The notes below the pieces were generated by a model. The model saw nothing but the letters and a program-made list of their open reading frames with translations, was not told the origin of the DNA and ran no database searches. From positions 635,001-699,000 of the forward strand of contig CANXME010000897.1 of NCBI GenBank assembly GCA_948144175.1: 64,000 nucleotides of DNA, given 5' to 3'. This document shows, one piece after another, positions 30,237 through 41,603 of the stretch. Numbering within the stretch: the stretch's first letter is position 1; each line of letters starts with the position of its first letter. This DNA is from Closterium sp. NIES-65. Lineage: Eukaryota; Streptophyta; Zygnematophyceae; Desmidiales; Closteriaceae. The translations under genes and the position numbers were made by a program.

Positions 30237-31970
30237 AAGTTCGTAGAGAACTAGGGGAGGTAGAGACCTGACAGGGTGCCAGAGCGGGCTGCCGGGCACG
30301 GTAAGACAGTGGAGAAGCTAGCAAGGACAGGACCCCCAGAGGGGTCCACCAGGGAGACTGCAACCGGCCGACTAAGCGGCGTAAGCGTGGTGCGGTCTCG
30401 AAAGAAGGAGCGGGAAGCACCCGAGTCAAAGGTGAAGGTGTGTAAGGCCTGAGCCGACGTAGTACCTGAGAGAGCAAACTCACCAGCACCTGGGGCAGCA
30501 GACGCACTAGCACCTAGAGCAGCAGCCTCACCAGCACCTAGAGCAGCAGCCTCAATGCCCGGGTCAGGCGGAACACACAGGTAACAGTCACCCTCAACAC
30601 TATCAGACACAGCATACATGGCAACAAGAATAGCATCATAAACAAGATCAAAGATAGCAACCCCTGCCTTAGACCGCTCTCCCCAGCGAGGGATCTCAGT
30701 GGCGTCAAGGAACTGGCGACGCCACGCGTCTGTCAGGCGGCCGAAGCAGCGCTGGGTGGAGTGCGGGCCCCCGCACTGCTCACCAGCGCGGTCGCCGGTA
30801 CGGAGGACGTAGGTACAGGGACCAGTACCCCCAAAGCGCTGATGCGCAGCGTACCACTCACGAAGCTGCTGAGGGGACAGGGTCTCACGACTGCGTTGCT
30901 GCTGCTGGCGCGGACCACCACCGGACCCACTCCTCTGCGCAGAGCCGCGACCAGCTCCACCGCTGCCGCCGCCGCCTCCGCCACCTCCGCCGCCTCCGCC
31001 ACCTCCGCCGCCTCCACCACCTCCGCCACCTCTGCTCCCTCCACTACCGCCGCCGCCTCCTCCGCCTCCACTGCTGCCACCGACACCTCCACCCCCGCCA
31101 CCACTCCCACCACCACCCCCACCCCCTCCACTGCCTCCACCACCACCTTCACCGCCCCCGCGAGCCCCTCCAGCGCCCTTGCCCCCCTTGCCCTTGCCGG
31201 TGCGGCGTCTCCCGCTAGTGGTAGACGCAGCTTCGACCGACTCGAAACCAACGAGGTCGGCCGCAGCAGCAGAAGCAACAGAGGGCAAGAGGGGGGAAGG
31301 GGAACAGCCCTCAAAGACGGGGGTGCGAGGGTCACCACGAGAGGCTCCTACAGCGACTATGCTCTTCTCTGCTGCTAGGAGGCGCTCCTCGAGGAGGTCA
31401 ACAGTGAGTGTGGTGGGGCAAACTGAGAGGAAGTGGTCCCTGACTAAGCAAAGGGAGTCAGGGAGCCGGGTGACTATGTAGTAGAGGGTGATGTACATGG
31501 GGGGGGGGGTTCTTGGCACAGAACTCAGCAGGAAGCGCAGCGCGGTAGCGAGTGTCACTAGTGCGAAGGTGCGTAATGAGGTCAGCGACTGTGGGAAAGG
31601 CAGCAAGGTCAGGGAAGAGGTACGGTAGCATGAGGCGGCTCTGCGCAGCAATGGCATGGGAAGAGTAGCGTGCAAGTACAGCATCGTACAAGGTCTTAGC
31701 ACTCTTGTACTGGCTAAAGTGCACACACTCAGTGGTCGGTAAGTGGCGACGCACAGCAAGACGTGCAGCAGCATCGCGTGTGGCCCACTGTGAGCGAACA
31801 GTGCTGTCAGGAGTAGCAGGCGGGGCAGGAGAGGCACCAGAGGTGAGATCGAACAGGGAGAGTCCGTCTGCCCTATCGCACTGTAGGAACAGCTGGAGGT
31901 CTCCGACCCATACCTCAAAGTCAACAGCACGACCCTCAGCATCAAAGGTAAGGACACTGGGGGTAGCCAT
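30237..31970 (-). pseudogene. Cop-D gag and protease
   Basis: ATG 31970-31968, N-terminal VLTFDAEGRAVDFEVWVGDL. An 11-base homopolymer (31499-31509) shifts the frame by one just before MYITLYYIV. Then a long poly-Gly tract (30955-31190), LREWYAAHQ, the C-X13-C-X3-H-X4-C motif and DSGASRSFF. TAG near 30251 replaces a Ser codon in SFSTNLVSG. Confidence 0.9.
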
Positions 31971-32927
31971 GATGGCAGTGGCCTGGCAGGGAGTGATCTC
32001 ACCAGTCCGAGTAAGTAGGGCCGGGGCGCGCCGGTAGGAATAGTAACGGCTCGACGGCAGGGCGGCTCGGCGGCTCGGCTGCTGGGCGGCTCGGCGGTTG
32101 GGCGGCTCGTCTGCTGGGCGGCTTGGCGGCTCGGCTGTTGGACGGCTCGGCTGTCGCGCGGCTCGGCGGCTCGGTTGCTGGGCGGCTCGGCGACTCGGCT
32201 GCTGGGCGGCTCGGCGGCTCGGTTGTTGGGCGGCTCAGCTGCTGGGCGGCTCGGTAGAGGCGGCGACGGGGCCGGTAGAGGCGGCGACGGGGCCGGCAGA
32301 GGCGGCGATGGGGCCGCTAGGGGCAGCGACGGGGCCGCGTAGGGAGGGGAGTGGCGGCAGGGCCGCTAGGGGCGGCTACGGGGCCGCGTAGGGGCGGCGA
32401 CGGGGCCGCGTAGGGGCGGCGACGAGGCCGCGTAGTGGCGGCGACGGGGCCGCATAGGGAGGGGAGCGGCGACGAGGCCGCTAGGGGCGGCGACGGGGCC
32501 ACGTAGGGGCGGCGACGGGGCCGCGTAGGAGCGGCGACGAGGCCGCGTAGTGGCGGCGACGGGGCTGCGTAGGAAGGGGAGCGGCGACAGGGCCGCTAGG
32601 GGCGGCGACGGGGCCGCTAGGGGCGGCGACGGGGCCGCGTAGGGGCAGCGACGGGGCCGCGTAGGTAGAGAGGCGGCGACGGGGCCGTTAGGGGCGGCGA
32701 CTGGGCCGCGTAGGGGCGGCGACGGGGCTGCTAGGGGCGGCGACGGGGCCGCGTAGGGGCGGCGACGGGGCCGCGTAGGGGCGGCGACGGGGCCGCGTAG
32801 GGAGAGAGGCGGCGACGGGGCCGGTAGGGGCGGCGATCAAGGCGCGCCTCGGGCAGAAGCGACTGACGCTCCGCTTAGAAAAAAAAAAATTCGGTGGTGG
32901 GCCCAAGGAAGCGTTCCCACTAGGGAA
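31971..32927 (-). repeat. GC-rich tandem-repeat leader of Cop-D
   Basis: Plus-strand units around GGGGCGGCGACGGGGCCGCGTA fill 32270-32830. A second unit, CGGCTCGGCTGCTGGG, fills 32040-32260. Confidence 0.75.
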
Positions 32928-33446
32928 CCTGCTCTATACCCTGTGAAGAAAAGAGGAATGAATGAACTAGCACAAGGTTGGGTACAAGTAGGAAACCCTA
33001 GGAAACTGTACCCCATAGTGTCTACCCCATGTCAGTAGATCTGCACTGTGGATGCCCGATTGATCCTGGAGAGGGTTACAGGCGCGTTCGCCTGGGGGGT
33101 TATGGGCGCACTGACCCGCTACTGAAACAAGCCCTTTTATCCCAGTGGTCTAGTGGTTGGGATTCTGACATGGTATCAGAGCGATCTCGGGTTCGATTCC
33201 TGGTGTATGCACATGTAGGTTGTTGCCGCTGTGCTTAGTCCTGGGCCTCCCAGTGTGGGGGGGTGTCAGTAGATCTGCACTGTGGATGCCCGATTGATCC
33301 TGGAGAGGGTTACAAGCGCGTTCGCTTGGGGGGTTATGGGCGCACTGACCCGCTACTGAAACAAGCCCTTTTATCCCAGTGGTCTAGTGGTTGGGATTCT
33401 GACACCCCACTATAGCCTAGACAAGCTATATGATATAAGTCTGACA
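32928..33446 (-). repeat. 5' LTR of Cop-D (with TRIM-4) and primer site
   Basis: On the minus strand the LTR starts TGTCAGACTTATATC (33446) and ends TTTCTTCACA (32942). TRIM-4 splits it after CTACCCCA. Without it the LTR is 125 bp. Confidence 0.88.
33030..33404 (+). mobile_element. TRIM-4 (375 bp miniature LTR element)
   Basis: LTRs 33030-33170 and 33264-33404, centre 33171-33263, perfect target duplicate CCCCA (33025-33029, 33405-33409). Both LTRs share the private variant CCCAGTGGTC. The A box TGGTCTAGTGG (33146-33156) and the B box GGTTCGATTCC (33190-33200) both fit consensus. It sits in the Cop-D 5' LTR. Confidence 0.94.
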
Positions 33447-33657
33447 AGCTACCCCACTGCGCTGCCGTACGCAGTGTGTTTCCGTGCTACTCTATTACTG
33501 CAAGACGAAAACGAGATCCGTCAAGAAACCTTCAGAAAAAAACCACGAATTAGTAATTGCTAAGCAAATTACCTCAGCACCAACAAGGCGCTGCTGGTAG
33601 CGACACATGCGTCCACATCATGCTGCCCGTGAGACGCGCACAAGGAAGCGTCGCCAG
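33447..33657. other. Unassigned spacer, left half of Cop-E target
   Basis: No gene or repeat end recognised. It joins 41170-41486 once Cop-E is removed. Confidence 0.5.
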
Positions 33658-33791
33658 TGTGAAGAAGTGAACGAGAGAATGTGTGAACTATGAACGAAGT
33701 GAGTACAAATAGGAAACCCTAGCTGGGTTGTACCCCCTATGGGATACCCCACTATAGCCTACACAAATAAGTAAGCTATAATGTTCTGACA
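33658..33791 (-). repeat. 3' LTR of Cop-E
   Basis: On the minus strand it starts TGTCAGAACATTATAGC and ends TTCACTTCTTCACA. It is identical to the 5' LTR. The flanking purine hairpin (33793-33814) and about 230 bp of AT-containing 3' untranslated sequence separate it from the pol stop. Confidence 0.95.
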
Positions 33792-34047
33792 CACCCCCAT
33801 AGGCAAAGTGGGGGAGAACAAGGGGTCACAAGACCAGTCAAGCAAAGCAAAGCAAAGCTCAGGGTGGATCACAAAGTCACCACACATTCCGAGCACAAGT
33901 TCAAGGGCCACAAGGCCAGTTCACATGCAAGATCATATATATAGAGATATACAAGAGCAAGACTATATATATGTGACGGTACAAGGAAGGTCAAGAAGTG
34001 AGCAAGTGAGGCAAGACAGACACAAGACCCAGCTGCGTGCAGCAACG

Positions 34048-37000
34048 CTAATGATCACAAGGCGCAAGTGCCTTGGTGAACACATCAGCAGTGTTGGCCT
34101 CAGAGGCCACGTACGCAAGTCGCAACTGTCCACGCTGCTGTAGCTCACGAGCAAGAAAGTAGCGGAGAGCAATGTGCTTTGTCCTGTGCTCCAGTCTCTG
34201 CTCTCGACACAAGGCCAGCATGGCCTTGTTGTCTACGTACAGGACTGGAGGAGAACGAGGCTGCTCTCCAAGGTCGGTCAGCAGGTAGGTGAGCCAGCGT
34301 AGCTCCTGTGCAGCCATAGCCCCAGCGTAGATCTCAGCCTCACAACTGGAGCCGAGAACAGAAGACGAGCGGGTAGCCCGCCACGAAACAGAGCCGGAAC
34401 CAAGGCTGAAGGTGTAACCCTGTGACGACCGCTGCGTAGCCTGGTCGTCAGCCCAAGAAGCGTCTGCGTGCCCAGTGAGGACCACTGGACTGCGCCCTCC
34501 AAGCATTAGCCCCATGCCTGACGTACTGCACAAGTAGCGCAACACCCTCTTCGCTGCAGCCATGTGCTCTGGTCGGTGTCTCCCAGGAGCAACATAGCGT
34601 GCGAGAATGCTAAGAGGGTATGCAAGGTCAGGTCGAGTGCAGGTCATCAGGTACATGAGGCAGCCAACAAGCTCTGCATACGGGCAACTCGACTCTACGG
34701 ACTCATCCGAAGGCAGAGCTGAGAGCGAGTGGCGAGTAGGCAGAGGAGTGGCCTGAGGCGAGGAGTACGTGAAGCCGAAGCGCTGAAGGACCTGCTGCAC
34801 CATGTGTGACTGAGTCAGGGTAATGGTGCGGCGTGCTCTGTCCCGGGTGATCTGCAAGCCAAGGTAGCTGCGCAGTTCACCCAGGTCAGTGCACGTGTGT
34901 CTCTTCTGCAGCTCGGACTTCACGTAGGCGAGTCCAGCAGTGTCAGCTGTGGCAAAGACCAAGTCGTCGACGTACACGAGGATGTAGAACGGCGGCAGAG
35001 AGGTGTCGGTGCGCAGAAACAGCGACGGGTCGGCAGTAGACGGAGCAAACCCAAGTGCCGCGAGCGTAGTCCTCAGTGTGTCGTGCCACTCACGTGGCGC
35101 CTGGCGGAGACCGTAGACTGGACGCCGGAGACTCCACTGGGTACCAGGAGGGAAAGACCTAGTGAAGCCAGGTGGGCGGCGCAGCCAGATCTCCTCGTGC
35201 AGACTCCCCTGCAAGAAAGCTGTGCTGAAGTCGAGAGAGTGCAGCTCGTAGTCACGGTGAGCAGCAACGTGCAGTAGAACCCGAAGAGTGGTCATCTTCG
35301 GGGTGGGGGAGAAGGTCTGAAAGTAGTCAGCCCCCTGTCGCTGACTGAAGCCACGAGCCACGTAACGCGCCTTGAAGACAGGCGGAGAACCCGGCGGCCG
35401 CTTCACCCTGAAAATCCACATGCCACTGACGATGTTCGCCCCAGGAGGGGGGACAGCGTCGACGTAGGTGCCTGTGGACTTCCAGGAAGCCATCTCTGCG
35501 TCCATAGCTGCCTGCCACTGTGAGGAGTAGGGACCCTCTATCGCCTCCGCGTAAGAGCGCGGAGTCGGGATGTCTGGTGCATCCGGGTCTCCCTCAGGGG
35601 CTAGCAGTACAGACGCGAGATGGGGTGAAGCGGCGGCCAGACACTGGAACTCCTCCTGCCTGTCCTCAAGGACGTCCGTGCCGAGGGCACACTCACCCCC
35701 GACGGACGGAGGACAGGCAGGCTCAGACTCAGCGACAAGACTGGCAGCGTAGTCTAGACGACAGCGCGCAGCAAAGTCGACAAGCTCAGTGACAAGGGCA
35801 GACGCAGCAGACGACTCGAAGGAAGGGTCAGTGACAGCAGTAGCAAGGAGACGCGTGACAGTAGGACTGGCAGCACGAAGAGAGTCCGACTCCGGGTCGG
35901 CAAGAGCAGGAAGAGAGGAAGCAGGAGGAGAAGGCAAAGGGGCACGCAGAGGAGCAGTGGACGGACGCAGTGCCATCCGGTGCGTGCCAGGGACAGGAGG
36001 AGGACGCTGACGCGACCCGCGACCATTAGCGCGCTCAGTACGAACAAGCGACGCAGGACGAGACGCAGGCTCACGACGCTCAGTAAGACCTCCAGTCGGA
36101 CCAGCGTAGGGAGAAGGAGCAGGCAAAGGGGAGGCAGGCTGTAGCTGTGGCTGTGACTGGACACGCTGTGGACCCTCTAAGGGAGAAGGAGGAGTAAGAC
36201 CAAGAACCTGCTGTAGAAGCGGAACGAAGTACGGTCGGGGCCGCGCGACGACGCCAGAAACAGCAGGAACAGCACCAGTACCCCCAGCAGGAGCACCCAC
36301 TCCAGCAGCACCTCCAGCAGCACCACCAGAAGCTCCAGAACCTCTAGCAGCAGCACCAGGAGCACTGTCAGTCGGACCGCCAGCAGCAGGCTCAGCGCCA
36401 ACACCCTCAGCAGCACCAGCTCCAGGAGAACTCGCAGACCCAACAGCTCCAGCACCCACAGGACGAGCACCGCCGGGACGCGCGGCAGCAGTGCCCTCTG
36501 CAGCCGAAGAACCACCAGCACTAGCAGCACGCCTCCAGCGCCTGGCAAACCACTCACGCAGCTCCTGTGGGGAGAGTGGCTCCCGGCGAGACGAAGCACC
36601 CCCAGGCTCAGCACCCCCAGGCACAGCAGTCCCAGGCACAGCACCCCCAGGCACAGCACCTCCAGGCTCAGCACCCCCAGGCTCAGCACCCCCAGACTCA
36701 GCACCCCCAGACTCCGCACCCCCAGGCTCAGCACCCCCAGACTCCGCACCCCCAGGCTCAGCACCCCCAGACTCTGCACCCCCAGGCTCAGCTCCCGCAG
36801 CAGCACCAGAGTTACCAGTGACCTCGACAGGCTCGACCGCGTCTACCTGGGACACACCTGACGGGGCAGGACCCTGAGGGGGGAGGGGGTCTACCGGGGG
36901 GGGACCTGGTACCAGGAAAAGCGGGGGCGGGGGGAGGGACGGAGTGCGGTAGGGGAAGAGGCGGTAGTAGGGTACCGACTCGTCGAACGTGACGTCCTGG

Positions 37001-38789
37001 GAGGACAGAACACGTCGAGAGGTGGGGTGGTAGAACTGCCACCCAGGGGCGTCGGGGGGGAACCCCAGGAAGACGCAGGGAGCAGCGCGAGGGGACAGCT
37101 TGTCCGCAGACAAGTCGCGGACAAACGCCCGAGATCCCCAGACCCGGAACGCCGACGCATCGCCTACCTTCCCCGTCCACAGCAGGGCTGGGGAGGTCTC
37201 CGGCCTGGAGACCCTGGGGTGGAGGTTGATCTGATGCGCTGCGTACCTGACCGCAAACGGCCACAGAAAATGGGGGGCAGCCGCATGCATCATGGACGTA
37301 CGGGCGACGTCCATGACCATGCCATTGCGGCGCTCAGCAATCCCATTTTGCTGTGGGGAGTCCGGAAGCGTGAAGGACTGGCGGATGCCTCGCGCTCGAC
37401 AGTAGGCACGAAGAAGGCCAGAGGAGAACTCTCCGCCTCTGTCAGAGTGCAGACGCAACACAGGAAAGTCGGAGCCAAAGCTCTGCCTGAGCTGAAGACG
37501 AGCTGCGCGGATCCAGTCGATCAGCACCTCAGTAACCTCACCCTTGCTGCGCAAGGGGAAGACTGTGGTGTAACGCGAGTAGTCGTCAACAACGAGCAGG
37601 AAGTAGCGCTCCTGACCCTGTCCAAGGACGCGGGCCGGGCCCCACACGTCCATGTGAAGTGTCTGCAGCGGGGCCTCTGTCGGAGGAAACTGGGAGGAGT
37701 GAGGGGCAGCACGCTGGCGCCCCTCGACACAGGGGACACAGGCAGGGCCAGGGCCCTGAGGAAGGGGAGGTAGGGACCGGGGGAGACCAGACACAAGAAG
37801 ACGGGAGGCCATGCCTCTGAGCCGAAGCAGAGAGGGGTGGCCAAGGCGGTGGTGCCAGAGGAGGGTCTCGTGAGACAGACGACGACACGAACAAGGGGAA
37901 GACTCAGGACCAGACCTGGACGCTGCTGCAAACACCTGACCAGACGAAGGGACCGTACCAGACTCAGTACCTAAAGGAGAAGCAGTGGTCAGTGTGTACA
38001 GGCTCGACCCTGGCCGACGTGTAAACGTAGCCAGGTGGCGTCCCGTGCTAGCCTCCGTGCAGTGGGTCACCCGCTGACGAGCAGGAGTGAACTGGTGGAC
38101 ACCCGCATCCTGTAGGTTAGCACCACTCACCAGGTTCGTCGAGAACGAGGGGAGGTAGAGACCAGACAGGGTGCCAGAGGGGGCCGCCGGACACGGAAGT
38201 ACCGTGGAGAAGCGAGACAGGACAGGCCCCCCAGAGGGGTCAGCCAGAGACACCGCAACCGGCCGACTCAGCGGCGTGAGAGTAGTGCGGTCCCGAAAGA
38301 AGGAGCGAGACGCTCCAGAGTCAAGTGTGAAGGTGTGAGAGGCCGAAGCCGACACAGTACCTGAGAGGGCAGACTCACCAGTACCTGAGAGCTCAGACGC
38401 ACTGGCACCTAGACCAGCAGCCTCACTAGTACCTGACGCAGCAGTACCAATGCCCGGGTCGGGCGGGAAACACCGGTAACAGTCATCCTCATCACTACCA
38501 GTCACAACATACATAGCAGAAAGAATAGCATCAAAGTCAAGATCATAAATGGCTACACCAGCCCTAGACAGCTCCCCCCAGCGGGGGATCTCAGCGGCCT
38601 CCGGAAACTGCTGACGCCAGGCGTCGGTCAGGCGGCCAAAGCAGCGGCGGGCCGTGTGGGTGCCTCCACACCTCTCCCCCGCACGGTCGCCGGTGCGAAG
38701 AACGTAGGGGCAGGGACCAAACGCACCACCACGCTGACGCTGCAAGTACCACTCACGGAGCTGCTGAGGGGCGGGGACGGTGCGAGAGC

Positions 38790-38829
<40 letters not shown>

Positions 38830-39891
38830 CTGACCACCCCCAGAGCTGCTGCGCTGGGACGAGACACTCCGACCCCCGCCGCCACCGCCACTCCCGCCTC
38901 CACCACCGCCCCCGTCTCCACCGCCACCGCCCCCACTGGTACCCTCGCCCCCGCCTCCTCCGCTACCGCCCCCGCCGCCACCTCCGCCTCCACCGCCTCC
39001 ACCAGTACCTCCACTCCCGCCACCACCTCCACCGCCACCCCCACTCCCCCCGCCACCCCCACCTCCTCCGCCACTGCCCCCTCTAGCTCCACCCGCTCCC
39101 TTGCCCCCCTTGCCCTTGCCAAAGCGGCGTCTACCGCTGGGGGCAGACGCCGCACCGACCGACTCAAAACCAGCGAGGTCGGCCGCAGCGGCAGAGGCGA
39201 CAGAGGGCAGCAGGGGGGAAGGAGAACACCCCTCAAAGATGGGGGTGCGAGGGTCACCCCGAGAGGCCCCTACAGCGACTATGCTCTTCTCAGCCGCTAG
39301 CAGGGACTCCTCAAGGAGGTCGACAGTGAGGGTGGTGGGACAGACAGAGAGAAACTGGTCCCTAACGACACGGAGGGACTCAGGGAGACGGGTGACAAGA
39401 AAGTAGAGAGTGATGTACATGGGAGGAGGGTTGGCGGCGCGGAACTCAGCAGGAAGGGCAGCGCGGTAGCGAGCGTCACTAGCGCGGAGGTGGGTAATGA
39501 GGTCAGCGACAGTGGGAAAGGCAGCGAGATCAGGGAAGAGAAAAGGTAGCATGAGGCGGCTCAGCGTAGCGGAGGAAGGGGAGGAGTAGCGTGCAACTAC
39601 AGCGTCGTACAAGGTCTGAGCGGTCTTGCACTGACTAAAGTGGGCACGCTCGGAGGAAGGGAGGTGGCGACGCACAGCAAGACGTGCAGCAGCATCGCGG
39701 GTCGCCCACTTGGAGCGAACGGCGGAATCAGCATCAGGAGGAGGGGCAGGGACAGCTCCAGAGACAAAGTCAAAGAGAGAGACCTCATCGACCGCATCAC
39801 ACAGTAAGTACAGCTGCAGGTCCTCAATCCAGACTGCAAAGTCAATGGCTCTACCCTCAGCGTCAAAAGCTAGGACATTGGGGGTGGCCAT
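34048..39891 (-). CDS. Cop-E gag-pol polyprotein (1947 aa)
   Basis: ATG at 39891 aligns with the gag start of every other copy; the frame stays open 106 codons further upstream, but Cop-G has a stop there, so the shorter start is preferred. Domains: gag 1-260; poly-Gly 268-340; Gln run 356-367; LREWY 379-383; zinc-like C394, C408, H412, C417; CYRC 471-474; protease DSGA 524-527; integrase zinc H680/H685/C718/C721 and D748, D817, E853; pentapeptide linker about 1033-1098 with LREWF 1111-1115; RT YVDD 1640-1643; RNase H starting at DASWADD about 1810. The frame ends at APCDH, about 20 residues short of other copies, because CAG became TAG. All catalytic residues that I can place are present. 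Confidence 0.95.
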
Positions 39892-41015
39892 GACAGTAGC
39901 TGACAGTCTCACCGGGCAGGAAGAGTCGGGTAGGTCAGTGGCGCAGGTACACAGCCCAGGAGCAGCAGTAGCCCGACAGGAGCAGGAGAGCAGCTCCTCT
40001 GGCGGGTCGGGCAGCTCGGGCGGCTCGGGCGGCTCGGGCGGCTCGGGCGGCGCGGGCGGCTCGGGCGGGCTAGGGCGGCGCGGGCGGCCCGGGCGGCTCG
40101 GGCGGCTCAGGCGGCTCGGGCGGCTCAGGCGGCTCGGGCGGCGGCACGGGCGGCTGGGGCAGCTTGGTGGCGGCTCACGGGCGGCTGGGACGGCGCGCGG
40201 GGAGCTCACGGGCGGCTGGGCGGGCGGCCAGGGCGGCTCACGGGCGGCGGCGGCGGCGTCGGCGGCTCACGGGCGGCGGCGGCGGCGTCGGCGGCTCACG
40301 GGCGACGGCAGCGGCAGCGGCGTCGGCTGCTCACGGGCGGCGTCGGCGGCGTCGGCGGCTCACGGGTGGCGGCGGCGGCGTCGGCTGCTCATAGGCGGCG
40401 TCGGCAGCTCACGGGCGGGCTGAAGGCCCACGGGTGGGCGGTTCGCGGGCAGCGCCGGCTCACGGGCGGGCGGCGTGACGGGCGGGCGGCGGGACGGGCG
40501 GCGGCGTCACGGGGGGGGGGGGGGCGACGGGACGGGCGGCGGCGTCACGGGCGGCGGCGTCACGGGCGGCGGTTCACGGGCGGCTGCGTCACGGGCGGCG
40601 CTCACGGGCGGCGCTAAAGGGTGGCGGCGGGCGGCGGCTCACGGGCGGCGCTACGGGCGGCGGCTCACGGGCGGCGCTACGGGCGGCGGCTCACGGGCGG
40701 CGGCTCACGGGCGGCGGTTCACGGGCGGCGCTACGGGCGGCGGCTCACGGGCGGCGCTACGGGCGGCGGCTCACGGGGGGCGCTACGGGCGGCCGCACGG
40801 GCGGCGCTAACGGGCGGCCGCACGGGCGGCGCTACGGGCTGCGCAAAGGGCGGCGCGAACGGGCAGCCGCACGGGCGGCGCTAACGGACGGCGTGAACGG
40901 GCGGCTCGAAAGGGCGGGCGCTAGGGCGGGCGCTAGGGCGAGCACTAGGGCGGGCGCCAGGGCAGAAAAAAAAAGTTCTAGGTGGTGGGCCCGAAGCACA
41001 GTTCCCACAGGGGAA
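39892..41015 (-). repeat. GC-rich tandem-repeat leader of Cop-E
   Basis: Plus-strand units CGGGCGGCGGCTCA and CGGGCGGCGCTA recur through 40160-40880, after GGCGGCTCGG units at 40010-40140. Frames translate as Arg/Gly/Ala repeats and are not taken as genes. Confidence 0.75.
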
Positions 41016-41164
41016 CCTGCTCTGATTCCATGTGAAGAAGTGAACGAGAGAATGTGTGAACTATGAACGAAGTGAGTACAAATAGGAAACCCTAGCTGGG
41101 TTGTACCCCCTATGGGATACCCCACTATAGCCTACACAAATAAGTAAGCTATAATGTTCTGACA
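41016..41164 (-). repeat. 5' LTR and primer site of Cop-E
   Basis: LTR 41031-41164. The primer site at 41016-41030 reads TGGAATCAGAGCAGG on the minus strand, one base off the initiator-Met consensus. Confidence 0.95.
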
Positions 41165-41169
41165 GCCAG

Positions 41170-41486
41170 GACGTCGCCATTCCTCGCCATTCGTCGTCAT
41201 TCGCATGCATGCCTTTCAGCATCTCCGAGAGTCTCGAAGCGCGGCTGTGTAGCGCCTCCCCGTGCATAACCATCCTTCATTCCGTGTGTCGCCGTGCTTC
41301 CCCGTGCGTCGCCGTGCGACGCTGGCGGACGGTAAGGTTCTGCAGGAAGAAAACAGGAAGTCGTCAATAAACAAAAATGCTCAGAAGCTAAGAACGGAGG
41401 TGAAGGATTCAATGACTGGAATTCGAGGTGCTGAAGGTCACGTTTCCCCGAGCGAGGTGCTACTAAAGGCGCCTCCCAGTGCGAAT
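41170..41486. other. Unassigned spacer between Cop-E and Cop-F
   Basis: The right half of the Cop-E target site. A segment near 41335-41360 (TTCTGCAGGAAGAAAAC) resembles 63217-63235, hinting at an old shared repeat or gene fragment. No gene called. Confidence 0.4.
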
Positions 41487-41603
41487 TGAGAAGAAACGAG
41501 AATGAATGACTAAGAAATGAAAGTGATACAAGTATGCAACCCCAGAATTGTGTACCCCATATAGGCTACCCCACTACAGCCTACACAACATTATAATTTG
41601 ACA
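41487..41603 (-). repeat. 3' LTR of Cop-F (117 bp)
   Basis: On the minus strand it starts TGTCAAATTATAATGTTG and ends CGTTTCTTCTCA. The purine hairpin follows at 41605-41626. Confidence 0.88.

Larger units (their letters stand above)
26058..33446 (-). mobile_element. Cop-D: Ty1/copia, 3' LTR missing
   Basis: The 5' LTR is 32942-33446 (125 bp plus TRIM-4 and its duplicate), primer site 32928-32941 (GGGTATAGAGCAGG), leader 31971-32927, and gag-pol 26058-31970. Homology to other copia copies ends at about 26058, just past the end of pol (CTAGGTCTTGTG on the minus strand). The conserved 3' untranslated block, purine hairpin and 3' LTR are absent, so it was truncated after insertion. Confidence 0.9.
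33658..41164 (-). mobile_element. Cop-E: young, full-length Ty1/copia
   Basis: This 7507 bp element has 134 bp LTRs (33658-33791, 41031-41164) that are identical by eye, and a perfect target duplicate GCCAG (33653-33657, 41165-41169). Primer site, leader, a single gag-pol frame and the purine hairpin are all present. It is the only intact autonomous candidate in the window and a plausible helper for the TRIM and LARD-like elements. Confidence 0.97.
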
